DNA from: Sandaracinus amylolyticus | GTDB taxonomy: Bacteria > Myxococcota_A > Polyangia > Polyangiales > Sandaracinaceae | DNA: 64,000 nt | Assembly (NCBI RefSeq): GCF_000737325.1 | Contig: NZ_CP011125.1 | Coordinates: forward strand, 7,316,001-7,380,000 | Direction: 5' to 3' | In this document: positions 44,092 to 53,030 of the stretch, piece after piece | How the letters are laid out: every line of letters begins with the position of its first letter | Position numbering within the stretch: position 1 is the stretch's first letter | Program-made: the position numbers and the translations under genes | Notes under the pieces: generated by a model | Databases searched by the model: none | Told to the model about the DNA's origin: nothing | The model's input: only the letters and a program-made list of their open reading frames with translations

Positions 44092-45789
44092 GTGATTCCA
44101 GAAACACGGAAATATCTTCTTTCGCTCGGCGCCCTGGTGATCGGCGCGTGCAGCAACTCCGGCGTCCCCGACTCGCAGCTCGTCCGCCTCGAGCTCGTCG
44201 GCCCGAACGACACCGACGTGATCGTGCTCGCGCACGCGAACGACGGCTCGTACCTCGAGACGCTCACCGCCGACCCCGACGGCATCGTTCGCTGGCAGCC
44301 TCCCGAGGAGACCGCGACCGTCACGGTGCTCTCGCGCTTCACCGGCGGCGGTGTCTCGCTGAGCACGTTCGTCGACGTGCCGCGCGGCGCGCTGCTGCCG
44401 ATCGACCTGGGGATCGGCGCCGCCGAGGCGACCGTCCGACTGCCGGGCACGCTCGAAGGCGCGGAGTCGTACACGGCGGGGCTCGGCGAGTGCGCCGAGG
44501 CCACCACCGACGATCCCACCGAGCCGCTCCAGGTCACGCCGTGCGGCATCGGCGACGACGGCGTGTACAGCCTCGTCGCGGTCGCGCGCGACGCCGAGGG
44601 CGCGCCGATCGGCTACTCGGTGCTCCGCGGGCTCGAAGGCGACGCCGACGCGACGTTCCCTGCGTGGAGCACGGACCTCGAGAGCGTGCCGCTCACGCTG
44701 ACCGGCTTCGACGAGGGCGACCTCTACTTCAGCATCCGCGCGTACCCGCACGCGCCCGACACGTTCCAGATCCTCGCGGCGTCGGAGAGCTTCGGCGCGG
44801 CGGACGCACCTGCCGCGATCGCCGCGATCCCCGGGCTCGGCGCGTCGTATCGCAGCTCGATCTCGTGGCGCGTGGGCCCGTTCGCGACGCGCATCACGCG
44901 CGCCGCGTCGGTCGTCGCGCCCACGCTCGACGCGGTCTCGTTCGACGCCGCCGCGTTCCCCGACGCGCCCGAGATCGACGCGAACGTGACGGACGTCGAG
45001 CGGCCGACGGTGTCGTGGACGACGAGCGACGATCCCGACGTCGACTCGGTCGCGGCGACGTTCTCGTTCGCCGCGGGCGACACCGGCATCACCTGGCGCG
45101 TGCTGATGCCGCCGGATCGCAGGAGCGCGCAGCTCCCCGAGCTGCCCGACGCGCTCGCGATCTTCCGTCCGAACGCGACCGCGACGGGCGTGACGGTCCG
45201 CCTCCAGCAGACCGACGACGTCGACGGCTACGTCGCGTCGCTCCTCGCGCGCGACGTCGGCGCGACGCGCTCCACCGCGATCCGCGCCGCGGTCTCGTTC
45301 CCCGACCGCGACATGGACGGCAATCCCGACGCGATCGACGCGTGCCGCGACTCGCCCGACGACGAGGAAGGCGACCCGTGCGACCACGACGAGGACGACG
45401 ACGGCGTGCTCGACGTCGACGACGACTGTCCGTACGACGCGGGCACCACGGGCGCGCTCGGCTGCCCCGATCGAGACGGCGACGACGTGTTCGATGGTCA
45501 CGACGCGTGTCCCGACGAGCCCGGCACGGTCGAGCTCCACGGCTGCCCCGACGGCGACGACGACGGAGTGCCGGACCGCGCTGACGCGTGCCCCGCCGAG
45601 CCCGGACCGATCGACTCCAGCGGCTGCCCCGACACCGACGGCGACGGCCTTCCGGACATGGCCGACGCGTGCCCTGCGGAGCCCGGCCCGCCGCCGCTCG
45701 GCGGCTGCCCCGACAGCGACGGCGACGGCATCCGCGACGCCGACGATCCGTGCCCGCACGGCGGCGAGCCGCCGACCTGCGGCGCGTGA
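44092..45789 (+). CDS. Large lipoprotein with thrombospondin type-3 repeats
   Basis: 565 residues from GTG 44092; the first 12 codons are unusually AT-rich for this genome, favouring unstructured initiation. Lipobox VIGAC, Cys about 20. Residues about 30-400 contain Ig-like strands in several domains. From about 405 the chain is a chain of about five to six calcium-binding TSP3 units (DxDxDG, for example DGDDDGVPDRADACP) alternating with Cys-Pro spacers (GCPD). It has no membrane segment after the signal peptide. Surface-exposed or secreted; partner unknown. Divergent from the glycine-rich lipoprotein. Confidence 0.75.
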   Translation: MIPETRKYLLSLGALVIGACSNSGVPDSQLVRLELVGPNDTDVIVLAHANDGSYLETLTADPDGIVRWQPPEETATVTVLSRFTGGGVSLSTFVDVPRGALLPIDLGIGAAEATVRLPGTLEGAESYTAGLGECAEATTDDPTEPLQVTPCGIGDDGVYSLVAVARDAEGAPIGYSVLRGLEGDADATFPAWSTDLESVPLTLTGFDEGDLYFSIRAYPHAPDTFQILAASESFGAADAPAAIAAIPGLGASYRSSISWRVGPFATRITRAASVVAPTLDAVSFDAAAFPDAPEIDANVTDVERPTVSWTTSDDPDVDSVAATFSFAAGDTGITWRVLMPPDRRSAQLPELPDALAIFRPNATATGVTVRLQQTDDVDGYVASLLARDVGATRSTAIRAAVSFPDRDMDGNPDAIDACRDSPDDEEGDPCDHDEDDDGVLDVDDDCPYDAGTTGALGCPDRDGDDVFDGHDACPDEPGTVELHGCPDGDDDGVPDRADACPAEPGPIDSSGCPDTDGDGLPDMADACPAEPGPPPLGGCPDSDGDGIRDADDPCPHGGEPPTCGA

Positions 45790-45798
45790 AGCGACGAC

Positions 45799-45829
45799 GC
45801 GGCTCGTGCTCGGCGTGAGCACGGGCCGC
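45799..45829. terminator. Strong hairpin between convergent genes
   Basis: GCGGCTCGTGCTC pairs with GAGCACGGGCCGC (13 positions, one mismatch) across a 5-nt loop. It starts 10 nt after the TSP3 lipoprotein stop and ends 8 nt before the epimerase stop, so it can terminate both. Confidence 0.55.
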
Positions 45830-45836
45830 GATCACG

Positions 45837-46838
45837 TCAGCGGATCCAGCCCTCGCGGCGGTACCACTCGAGCGCCTCGCGAACGCCTCGCTCGACGGGG
45901 TGCTCGTGCCTCCATCCGGTCGCGCTGCGGATCGCGTCGCTCTTGCAGGTCCACGCTTCCTGCGCGCCCATCTTCGCCTTCTGGCGGTTGAAGAGGCGCG
46001 GCTTGCCGTCGACCTTCGTCGCGAGCTCGCCGCCGAACGCCGCGACCGACACGAGCATCTCGGGCAGATCGAGCGTCATCACGCGCTTGCCCGCGGCCTC
46101 GACGATCGCGCCCTGGAAGCGCTCCCACGTGATCGGCGTGTTGTCGCAGACGAAGAAGCCCTTGCCGATCGCGCCCGGATGCGCCGACGCGGCGAGCGTC
46201 GCGCTCACGAAGTCGTCGACGTAGATCGCGGAGAACCAGCGCTTGCGGTTCCCGAAGAACACGTTGCGACCGCGGCTGACCTCCTTGAAGAGCTCGAAGT
46301 AGTCGACGTCTCCGGGGCCGTACACGCCGCCCGGTCGCAGGATCGTCCACGGCAGTCGATCACCGACCGACTCCACCGCTTCTTCCGCCTCGCGCTTGCT
46401 CTCGCCGTAGAACTCGATCGGCTTGCGCGCGTCGCTCTCGACGAGCGCGCGCTCGGCCGTCGACGGGCCGTACGCGGTGAGCGACGAGACGTGCACGAAG
46501 CGCTTCACGCCCGGGTGCGCGCGCAGCAGCGCCTCGAGCAGGTTCTTCGTCGGCACCACGTTCGCGCGGCGGAAGTCCTCGTACGTCACGCCCTTCGTCG
46601 CGCCCGCGACGTGCAGCACGTAGTCGGGCTTCTCTTCGCGCATCACGCGCTCGAGCCCCGCGACGTCGTCGTACTCGGCCTCGACCGAGCGGCCCTTCTT
46701 CGCCGCGGGTGATCCCTTGCGACGGATCGCGACCACGTCGACGCCGCGCGCGAGCAGCGCGTCGCGCACACGTCCACCGATGAACCCGCTCGCGCCGGTG
46801 ATCAGCGCCTTGCCCTCGAACCGCGGCTCGCTCGTCAT
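45837..46838 (-). CDS. NAD-dependent epimerase/dehydratase (extended SDR)
   Basis: 333 residues. The Rossmann motif TGASGFIGGRV is at about 14-24, then the SDR active-site pair: Ser in VHVSSLTAYG and Tyr-x3-Lys in YGESKREAEE. The extended-SDR landmark RPGGVYGPGD is at about 170. It acts on an NDP-sugar or a related substrate; which one is unknown. ATG 46838. It is divergent from the HEAT protein gene at 46907 and convergent with the TSP3 lipoprotein. Confidence 0.85.
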   Translation of the reverse strand: MTSEPRFEGKALITGASGFIGGRVRDALLARGVDVVAIRRKGSPAAKKGRSVEAEYDDVAGLERVMREEKPDYVLHVAGATKGVTYEDFRRANVVPTKNLLEALLRAHPGVKRFVHVSSLTAYGPSTAERALVESDARKPIEFYGESKREAEEAVESVGDRLPWTILRPGGVYGPGDVDYFELFKEVSRGRNVFFGNRKRWFSAIYVDDFVSATLAASAHPGAIGKGFFVCDNTPITWERFQGAIVEAAGKRVMTLDLPEMLVSVAAFGGELATKVDGKPRLFNRQKAKMGAQEAWTCKSDAIRSATGWRHEHPVERGVREALEWYRREGWIR

Positions 46839-46906
46839 GCGCGGCGCGATCTAGCACGCGCGCTTGACCCACGGCGCGTGCCCGTGAGACCGATCTCTCC
46901 CGCGCG

Positions 46907-48649
46907 ATGGCCGTGACGACGAAGCCCGGCTCGATGCTCCTGCTCGAAGAGCTCTTCGAGCACGAGGATCCACGCTTCTTCGGCGAGATCGTCGCGTTCC
47001 GTCAAGCGCCCGAGACGACGAAGCACGGGCAGGGCAAGCACACGTGGGAGCTGCCCAAGAAGCGAGGTCCGTTCGCCCCGACGCGTCTCGGTGCGTTCGG
47101 CGAGAAGTGGGCGCGCGACTCGCGGCCGTGGGCGCGGCAGATGCTGCTGCGCTGGATCGACGAGACCGCGGGCGCGGCGCCGGGCCAGCGCCCGCTCGTG
47201 AAGCACGTCTTCAAGGCCGCCGAAGCGGCGCGCGACGCGGAGCTGATCGCGGCGTTCCTCGTCGCGTTCGATCGGCTCTTCCGTTACTCGCTGAAGCGAT
47301 CGACGCGCTGGGACTGGAGGACCAGCGAGCAGCGCGAGATCGCGGTGCTGAAGCGCGTGAAGACACCGGGCACCGACCCGCTGCGCGCGCCGACGTTCTC
47401 GAGCCACACCCGCGCGCACCTCCGCCGTCGCGCGCTGCGGTTCTTCCGCGAGATGGGGCGCGAGGATCCCGCCGCGTTCCGCCGTTGGATCTTCGACGCG
47501 CTCGCGCGCTACGAGGACGCGCACGTCGGCAAGCCCGAGGATCTCGTCGCGAGCTGGAGCCTGATGCAGCTGCTGCATCACGGCTCCGACGCGATCGCGC
47601 TCTCGTCGCGCGGCGGTACGATCGTGCACGGGCGCAGCCTCAAGGATCTGCGTCCCGCCCCGCTGCATGCGGAGGCTTGGCGCGACCTCGACGCGCTGCT
47701 CTCGCTGCTGGTGCGCGCACGCTCGCTCTACGTGCGACGTCAGGTCGCGATGTGGATCGAGCAAGAGATGAAGGGCGAGCTCGAGTCGGTCTCGATCGCG
47801 ATGCTGCGCCCGCTCCTCGCGTGCCCGCACGCCGACGTGGTCGAGCTCGCGTCGCGGCTCTTCGCGAATGCGCGCGGGATCGAGTCGCTCTCGATGAGCG
47901 AGTGGGACGCGCTGCTCGCGCTCGATCATCCGTCGCTCACCGCGACGCTCGCGACGTCGATGCGCGCGCACGTCAGCCCGTCGCGTGTCGATCTCGCGAC
48001 CTGCGCGCGCTGGGCGTGCGCGAGCGCGGCGCCGATCGCGGAGCTCGGGCTCGCATGGGCGAGAGACAAGGGCGTGAAGGACGCTGCCGCGCTCGAGATC
48101 GCGCTGCCGATCACGCAGGCGCCGGTGGGCACGGTGCGCGCCCCGTCGCTCGAGTGGTTGATGCCGCTCGTCATCGGGCTCGGCGAGCCACGTCACCTGC
48201 GCGACCTGCTCGACAGTCGCTTCGACGACGTCCGCGCTCGCGCGCTCGACGTGCTCGCGGGCACCGAGCGCTTCCGCGACGAGCCCGAGCTCTGGGCCGC
48301 GCTCGCCGAGACGCCCTACCCCGACGCGCGCGAGCGACTGATCACGCACCTCGAGGCACGATCGAGCACGCTCGCACCGCAGAGCCTGCGTCACGTGTGG
48401 GCCACGACGCTGCTCGCGGTGCATCGCGGCAGCCGCGCCAAGCGGAGCGCCCTGACCCAGATCGCGACGCGCATCGCGCAGGGCGAGCAGGAGGCCGACG
48501 CGCTGCTGCCGCTCCTCGCGATCACGCTGCGCAGCGTGCGCGAGGCCGAGCGGCGCGGCGCGATCGTCGCGCTGGTGCGCGCCGCGATCGCATCACCGGC
48601 GCTGCGCGACGCGGTGCGCGCGCACGTGCCCTCGCTGGTGATCGAGTGA
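46907..48649 (+). CDS. HEAT-like helical repeat protein, partner of SWIM protein
   Basis: 580 residues from ATG 46907, soluble, almost entirely helical. Segments such as ALLALDHPSLTATLATSMRA and DVRARALDVLAGTERFRDEP fit HEAT-type repeats; no signal peptide and no enzyme motif are seen. The next gene starts on a GTG overlapping this stop by four bases (GTGA), so they are translationally coupled. From memory, actinobacterial SWIM proteins are also encoded beside helical-repeat proteins in MoxR/VWA-type systems, but no MoxR ATPase or VWA gene is present here. Confidence 0.68.
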   Translation: MAVTTKPGSMLLLEELFEHEDPRFFGEIVAFRQAPETTKHGQGKHTWELPKKRGPFAPTRLGAFGEKWARDSRPWARQMLLRWIDETAGAAPGQRPLVKHVFKAAEAARDAELIAAFLVAFDRLFRYSLKRSTRWDWRTSEQREIAVLKRVKTPGTDPLRAPTFSSHTRAHLRRRALRFFREMGREDPAAFRRWIFDALARYEDAHVGKPEDLVASWSLMQLLHHGSDAIALSSRGGTIVHGRSLKDLRPAPLHAEAWRDLDALLSLLVRARSLYVRRQVAMWIEQEMKGELESVSIAMLRPLLACPHADVVELASRLFANARGIESLSMSEWDALLALDHPSLTATLATSMRAHVSPSRVDLATCARWACASAAPIAELGLAWARDKGVKDAAALEIALPITQAPVGTVRAPSLEWLMPLVIGLGEPRHLRDLLDSRFDDVRARALDVLAGTERFRDEPELWAALAETPYPDARERLITHLEARSSTLAPQSLRHVWATTLLAVHRGSRAKRSALTQIATRIAQGEQEADALLPLLAITLRSVREAERRGAIVALVRAAIASPALRDAVRAHVPSLVIE

Positions 48650-50337
48650 ATTACGAGCTGCGATATCTCGGCAAGAGCAGTGTCGATCAGGGGCCCTATC
48701 GCTCCACGCTGCGCTTCTCGCCGAACCTCGCGCGAGACCGCGTGTGGCTCGACGGCGAGCTTCGCGATCCGCTGCGCTTCCGCGAGGCGATCTCGGCGCT
48801 GCACGCGGTCGTCGTCGGCGATCTGAAATTCGAGAAGCGCGACAAGAGCGCGTACGAAGCGTGGAAGAAGGCGCAGCTCGAAGAGGAAGCGCGAATTCGG
48901 AGCGAGGTGCGCACGAAGGAGCAAGTGCGCCTCGCCGCCGAGATCGCGAGCAGCCCGCCCTCGAAAGATCTCGAGAGCCAGTTCCGCACGATGCACCGCG
49001 TCTACTGGGATGCGCGCGTGAAGTGGGCGAACGAGCTCGCGAAGAACGATCCGCAGCTCTTCCGCTCGCTCGTGCCCTGCGATCCGATCGTCACCGTCGC
49101 CGACGACGTGGTGTTCTTCGAGTGCTTCTCGAAGGACGAGTCGAGCTACGGCGCGCTCTACCTCGATCGCGAGCAGCTCGACGGCGCGCACCAGGCCGCG
49201 CCCGGCACGACCAACGTCGACTACTCACTGCCGCTCTTCGATCATTTCCAGGGCCTGCGCACCTATCGCGCGACACGATTGAAGGTCGACCCCGAGGGCT
49301 TCGAGGTGCGCGTCGAGGGGCACGCGGATTATCGCGAGGAGAAGATCGATCTGCCGCCCTCGTGGCTGCGCGGCTTCGGTCAGATCTCCGCGGCGACCGG
49401 CCTTCCGATGCGGCGCGTGTCGCTCGACGTCGCGAGCGTGTACTCGGTGCTCGCGCACCTGAAGCGGCATCGCGAGAAGGAAGGACCGCGCGCGATCCGC
49501 TTCGAGCTCGTGCGCGGCAAGCCCGCGCGCCTCGTGCTCGAGCCGTGGAACGTCGCGATCGAGGATCGCGGTGTCGCGTACGACGGCGAGAAGGACGAGA
49601 CGATCAAGGTCTGGGGGCGCCGGCGTCTCTTCGCGCTCGCGCGTCTCCTGCCGATCGCCGAGCGCATCGACGTGCACCTGCTCGGCAACGGCCTCCCGAG
49701 CATCTGGATCGTGACGATGCCGGGGATGCGCTTCGTGCTCGCACTGAGTGGTTGGACCTCCAACGATTGGTCGGGCGGCACGAACCTCGATCTGATCACC
49801 GGGACGTTCACCGCCGATGCCGCGACGCTCGAGCGCGTGGGCTCGACGCTGCGCGTCCGCCGCACCGGCACGCCGGCATCCCTCGCGAGCGAGACCGGCG
49901 ATGCGCAGAAGAGCGTCGCCGCCGCGCTGCACCGTCTGAGCAAGCAGGGCCAGGCGGTCTACGACTTCGCGGCGGGCGCCTATCGCTTCCGCGACGTCGT
50001 CGAGGCTCGCGAGGCCGAGAAGGTGATCGGCCCCGAGCCCGAGGAGCTCACCGCCGCGCGCAAGCTCTTCGTCGAGCACCGCGTGAAGATCGAGCGCGAA
50101 GAAGCGCTCCGCGGAGGCAAGCGCCTGCTCGTCGCGCGCATCTCGGGCGAGTCGCCGGAGACGATCCTCGATCGCGACGGCGTGTTCTCCCGCGCGCGCT
50201 GCACCTGCACGCACCACCGTCGCTTCGGCCTGCGCAACGGCGCGTGCCGTCACTTGCTCGCGCTGCGCCTGATGGTGATCGGCAGCGCGGATGTCCGTCT
50301 CGCTGCCGGCTCGATCGGCGGTTCCTTTTTCGGGTGA
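48646..50337 (+). CDS. SWIM zinc-finger protein
   Basis: 563 residues from GTG 48646, which overlaps the previous stop. The C-terminal SWIM motif CxCx(n)CxH is visible as ARCTCTHHRRF followed by GACRHLLALR (about 525-550). The N-terminal 200 residues hold a charged coiled-coil-like stretch (RDKSAYEAWKKAQLEEEARI), the middle an alpha/beta segment with a propeller-like run (VKVWG...LARLLPIAERIDV). SWIM domains bind DNA or protein via zinc. The gene ends inside a hairpin, followed by the 463-nt region upstream of the retron reverse transcriptase. Functional link to the retron is untested. Confidence 0.78.
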   Translation: MNYELRYLGKSSVDQGPYRSTLRFSPNLARDRVWLDGELRDPLRFREAISALHAVVVGDLKFEKRDKSAYEAWKKAQLEEEARIRSEVRTKEQVRLAAEIASSPPSKDLESQFRTMHRVYWDARVKWANELAKNDPQLFRSLVPCDPIVTVADDVVFFECFSKDESSYGALYLDREQLDGAHQAAPGTTNVDYSLPLFDHFQGLRTYRATRLKVDPEGFEVRVEGHADYREEKIDLPPSWLRGFGQISAATGLPMRRVSLDVASVYSVLAHLKRHREKEGPRAIRFELVRGKPARLVLEPWNVAIEDRGVAYDGEKDETIKVWGRRRLFALARLLPIAERIDVHLLGNGLPSIWIVTMPGMRFVLALSGWTSNDWSGGTNLDLITGTFTADAATLERVGSTLRVRRTGTPASLASETGDAQKSVAAALHRLSKQGQAVYDFAAGAYRFRDVVEAREAEKVIGPEPEELTAARKLFVEHRVKIEREEALRGGKRLLVARISGESPETILDRDGVFSRARCTCTHHRRFGLRNGACRHLLALRLMVIGSADVRLAAGSIGGSFFG

Positions 50338-50357
50338 ATGCGATGATGATTCACCCG
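50331..50357. terminator. Hairpin overlapping the SWIM gene stop
   Basis: CGGGTGAAT (50331-50339) pairs perfectly with ATTCACCCG (50349-50357), loop 9 nt; the TGA at 50335-50337 is inside the left arm. There is no downstream T-tract. Confidence 0.5.
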
Positions 50358-50504
50358 CTCGATTGGCACTCTCACACTCACCGATCCTGCGAGGAGCTCC
50401 GCGCGCACGAGCCCACTCCGTCTGTTTCGGCAGCGCGGAGACCGCGGCGTTACGCCGTGGTGGAACCTGCTTCCTCATGCAACCCCACGCCCGATGTTCT
50501 TTTG

Positions 50505-50577
50505 GGCGCCGCAGGGGCCTGTGTCCGACACCGGAGCGACTCGATGAGTCCGTCGGAACACAGGCCCCCGCGGCGCC
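50505..50577. ncRNA. Long hairpin upstream of the retron
   Basis: Arms 50505-50529 and 50552-50577 pair over about 25 bp, with the right arm one base longer and a single mismatch (G-rich GCAGGGGCCTGTGT against ACACAGGCCCCCGC). The 22-nt loop contains a further 5-bp stem, GACTC-GAT-GAGTC. This long GC-rich stem resembles the single-stranded-DNA hairpins of msDNA, but it lies before, not inside, the a1/a2-bounded element. It may instead be a terminator or leader. Function unknown. Confidence 0.55.
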
Positions 50578-50607
50578 TTCGTGATCGGACGTGGTCCAAC
50601 GCACGAA
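50578..50607. other. Second hairpin upstream of the retron
   Basis: TTCGTG (50578-50583) pairs with CACGAA (50602-50607), with an inner stem GGAC-GTG-GTCC. It directly follows the long hairpin. Function unknown. Confidence 0.4.
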
Positions 50608-50642
50608 GTCGAGCACGCGGGGCTCCTCGCAGGGCCGGTGAT

Positions 50643-50799
50643 CAGGCCCCGTCACGAAACAACTCGGCTACGTTCGACGCAGCAACCTCGCGCGCTGTGT
50701 TGCTCGTCGTCGAAATGCCGCGAGCATTCCTCCTCCTCACGCCTTGCCCGCGAGGCGCCGCGTCGCCCTCGCGATCGAGTCGTTTCGTGACGGGGCCTG
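50643..50799 (+). ncRNA. Retron msr-msd RNA, short (Mx65-size) type
   Basis: Arms 50643-50666 and 50776-50799 are a 24-bp inverted repeat with one mismatch, the expected a1/a2 of a retron; the right arm ends one base before the RT start codon. Inside are: the conserved GGCT(A/C)CG just after a1, holding candidate branch guanosines; hairpin 50678-50699 (CGCAGC/GCTGTG, one G-U); the box 50699-50719; hairpin 50714-50728 (AATGC/GCATT); CCTCCTCCTC (50729-50738); hairpin 50740-50757 (CGCCT/AGGCG); hairpin 50759-50773 (CGCG/CGCG). The 109-nt interior is in the range of Mx65 rather than Mx162-type retrons. The exact msr/msd boundary cannot be set from sequence alone. Confidence 0.78.
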
Positions 50800-50800
50800 C

Positions 50801-52636
50801 ATGAGCTTCTGGAAGAAGGTCGTCGACTTCTTCACCGGAGGCCCGACGTCGATCGAGACGAGCGCGGTCGGCACGAGCGGATCGCCGCTCGAGGCCGCGA
50901 TCTGGAGCGCGATCAAGTCGCGCATGGCGAAGGGCGAGAGCTTCACGCCCATCGACGTCGTCGACGACGCAACCAGCAGCACGCCCGGCCGCACGGTGAA
51001 GACGATCACCGACGGTATCGCGTTCGTCGACGCGTTCTTCGCGCGCGGCCTCTTCGCCCCGCACGGCTACACGCGCACGCTGACGAGCACACCCAGCGGA
51101 CAGAACTGGCTCTATCACCCGGCCTCGAGCGCGCCGCTCGTCGCGATGCCCGCGATCGTCGCGCAGCCCGCGCTGAAAGCGAGCGCGCCGGCGATCGATC
51201 CGTACGACGTCGGCTCGCTGCTCACGCTCACGCCCGCCGAGCTGCGCACGCGCGCGCTGAAGATCGTGCCGTGGCGCACCGCGTGGATCGGCCGCACCGA
51301 CGTGATCCCGCCCGAGAGCGACGAGCGCACCGCGCTGATCGATCGCGGGCTCGAGCTGCGCGGTCTGCTCACGCGCGCGCAGCTCGTCGAGATCCATCGC
51401 GTCGGCGACGAGTGGCTGAAGCACAAGGACGCGCCTCGCCTCGCGCAGTCGCGCGCCGCGAAGAACGCGGAAGAAGCGGTCGCGCAGCTCCGCGCCGAGC
51501 GCGCGCGCACCAAAGAAGAGAAGCGCGCCGCGAGCGAAGCGCGGAAGAAGGCGCGCGCCGAGCGCATCGCGCGCCGCAAGCGCGAGGACATCGTCTATCT
51601 GGGCCGCGGAGTGTCGGCGCTGCTCGGCGATCGACGCGCCCACGTCGAGAAGCTGAATGCGCTCGGGCTGCCGGTGATGGCGAGCCCCGCCGACGTCGCG
51701 ACGGCGCTCGGCGTCACGATCCCCGCGCTGCGCTTCTTGTGCTTCCACGCCGAAGCGGCGCGCCGCGCGCATTACGTGCAGTTCGACGTGCCGAAGCGCT
51801 CCGGCGGTGTTCGTCGACTGAGCGCGCCGATGCCGCGCCTCGCCGCCGCGCAGCAGTGGGTGCTCGAGCACGTGCTCGAGAAGCTCCCGGTCGAGCGCCC
51901 CGCGCACGGCTTCGTGCCGGGCCGATCGACGGTCACGAACGCGCGCGAGCACGTCGGGCGCGACATCGTGATCAATCTCGACCTCGAGAGCTTCTTCCCG
52001 TCGATCACGTTCCCGCGCGTGCGCGGTCTGTTCGTCGGCGTCGGGTACTCGCCCGCGGTCGCGACGATCCTCGCGCTGCTCTGCACCGAGAGCGCGCGGA
52101 CGCGCGCCGAGTACGACGGCGCGAAGTACGACGTCGCGACCGGACCGCGCGCGCTGCCGCAGGGCGCGTGCACGAGCCCCGCGATCTCGAACCAGATCGC
52201 GCGCAAGCTCGATCAGCGACTGCGCGGCCTCGCGGTGGCGCGAGGCTGGACGTACACGCGCTACGCGGACGACCTCACGTTCAGCGCGCCCGAAGGCAAG
52301 CGCAGCGAGATCGCGCGCCTGATCGCGCGGATCCGCCACGTGGTCGAGGAAGAGGGCTTCCGCATCCAGGTCAAGAAGGGTCGCGTCCAGCGCGCGGGCG
52401 GGCGCCAGACCGTGACCGGCATCGTCGTGAACGAGACGCACAAGCTCGGCGTGCCGCGCGAGGACGTGCGGATGCTGCGCGCGATCCTCCACAACGCGAA
52501 GAAGACCGGCCTCGCCGCGCAGAACCGCGACGCGAAGCCCGACTTCGAGGCGTGGCTGCGCGGGAAGATCGCGTACGTGCAGATGATCGACCGCGCGCGC
52601 GGCGACGCGCTCCTGCGCGCTCTCGACGCGCTCTGA
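50801..52636 (+). CDS. Retron reverse transcriptase with long N-terminal extension
   Basis: 611 residues from ATG 50801. The RT domain (about 305-600) has the retron hallmarks NAxxH (in VTNAREHVGR), the catalytic YADD (YTRYADDLTFS) and VTG (QTVTGIVVN), plus LPQGACTSPAISN. It synthesises the DNA of msDNA from the adjacent RNA, priming from a branch guanosine. Before it lie about 300 residues: an N-terminal domain (1-125, no match), a helical segment (LLTRAQLVEIHRVGDEWLKH) and a Lys/Arg/Glu-rich coiled coil (about 220-275). Myxobacterial retron RTs are known to have N-terminal extensions; whether this one is the effector is unknown. No ribosome binding site exists apart from GGGG in the a2 arm. 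Confidence 0.88.
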   Translation: MSFWKKVVDFFTGGPTSIETSAVGTSGSPLEAAIWSAIKSRMAKGESFTPIDVVDDATSSTPGRTVKTITDGIAFVDAFFARGLFAPHGYTRTLTSTPSGQNWLYHPASSAPLVAMPAIVAQPALKASAPAIDPYDVGSLLTLTPAELRTRALKIVPWRTAWIGRTDVIPPESDERTALIDRGLELRGLLTRAQLVEIHRVGDEWLKHKDAPRLAQSRAAKNAEEAVAQLRAERARTKEEKRAASEARKKARAERIARRKREDIVYLGRGVSALLGDRRAHVEKLNALGLPVMASPADVATALGVTIPALRFLCFHAEAARRAHYVQFDVPKRSGGVRRLSAPMPRLAAAQQWVLEHVLEKLPVERPAHGFVPGRSTVTNAREHVGRDIVINLDLESFFPSITFPRVRGLFVGVGYSPAVATILALLCTESARTRAEYDGAKYDVATGPRALPQGACTSPAISNQIARKLDQRLRGLAVARGWTYTRYADDLTFSAPEGKRSEIARLIARIRHVVEEEGFRIQVKKGRVQRAGGRQTVTGIVVNETHKLGVPREDVRMLRAILHNAKKTGLAAQNRDAKPDFEAWLRGKIAYVQMIDRARGDALLRALDAL

Positions 52637-52643
52637 GGCGGCA

Positions 52644-52946
52644 TCACTCCGGGAGCACGACGAGCCCACGCTCGTCCTCGAAGGGCACGGTGTCTCGCGC
52701 GTGCACGCGGAAGAACACGCCCTCGTCGGTCATCGGCAGGTACTGGTAGTACCAAGACGCATCGTCCCGCGCGGCGTGCGCGTCTCGTGCCGCGCGCAAC
52801 ATCGCGGCGTCGACGGGATCGTCGACGAGCGCGCCCGCGCCGACGGCGGTCACCGGCTGCTCGACGCGCGCGAGATCGAGCGCGCCCGTCCACTCGATCG
52901 CCGGTGCCGGCGCGTCGTGATCCAGCGTCGAGGTCGTCACGCGCAT
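52644..52946 (-). CDS. Short ORF, probably the downstream half of an amber-split gene
   Basis: From ATG 52946 this gives 100 residues (MRVTTSTLDHDAPAPAIEWT ... DTVPFEDERGLVVLPE). The coding pattern (third positions almost all G/C, ADRSRAWLERLYEIGEPVDG) continues upstream in the same frame to the TAG at 53031-53033 that ends the preceding gene. No ATG, GTG or TTG lies between. A TGG to TAG change would explain both halves as one gene of about 820 nt. It is not recognised as a family. Confidence 0.5.
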   Translation of the reverse strand: MRVTTSTLDHDAPAPAIEWTGALDLARVEQPVTAVGAGALVDDPVDAAMLRAARDAHAARDDASWYYQYLPMTDEGVFFRVHARDTVPFEDERGLVVLPE

Positions 52947-53030
52947 CGGTCCGTCGACCGGCTCGCCGATCTCGTAGAGACGCTCGAGCCACGCGCGGCT
53001 CCGATCGGCCAGCGCGCGCGTCCAGCCGGG

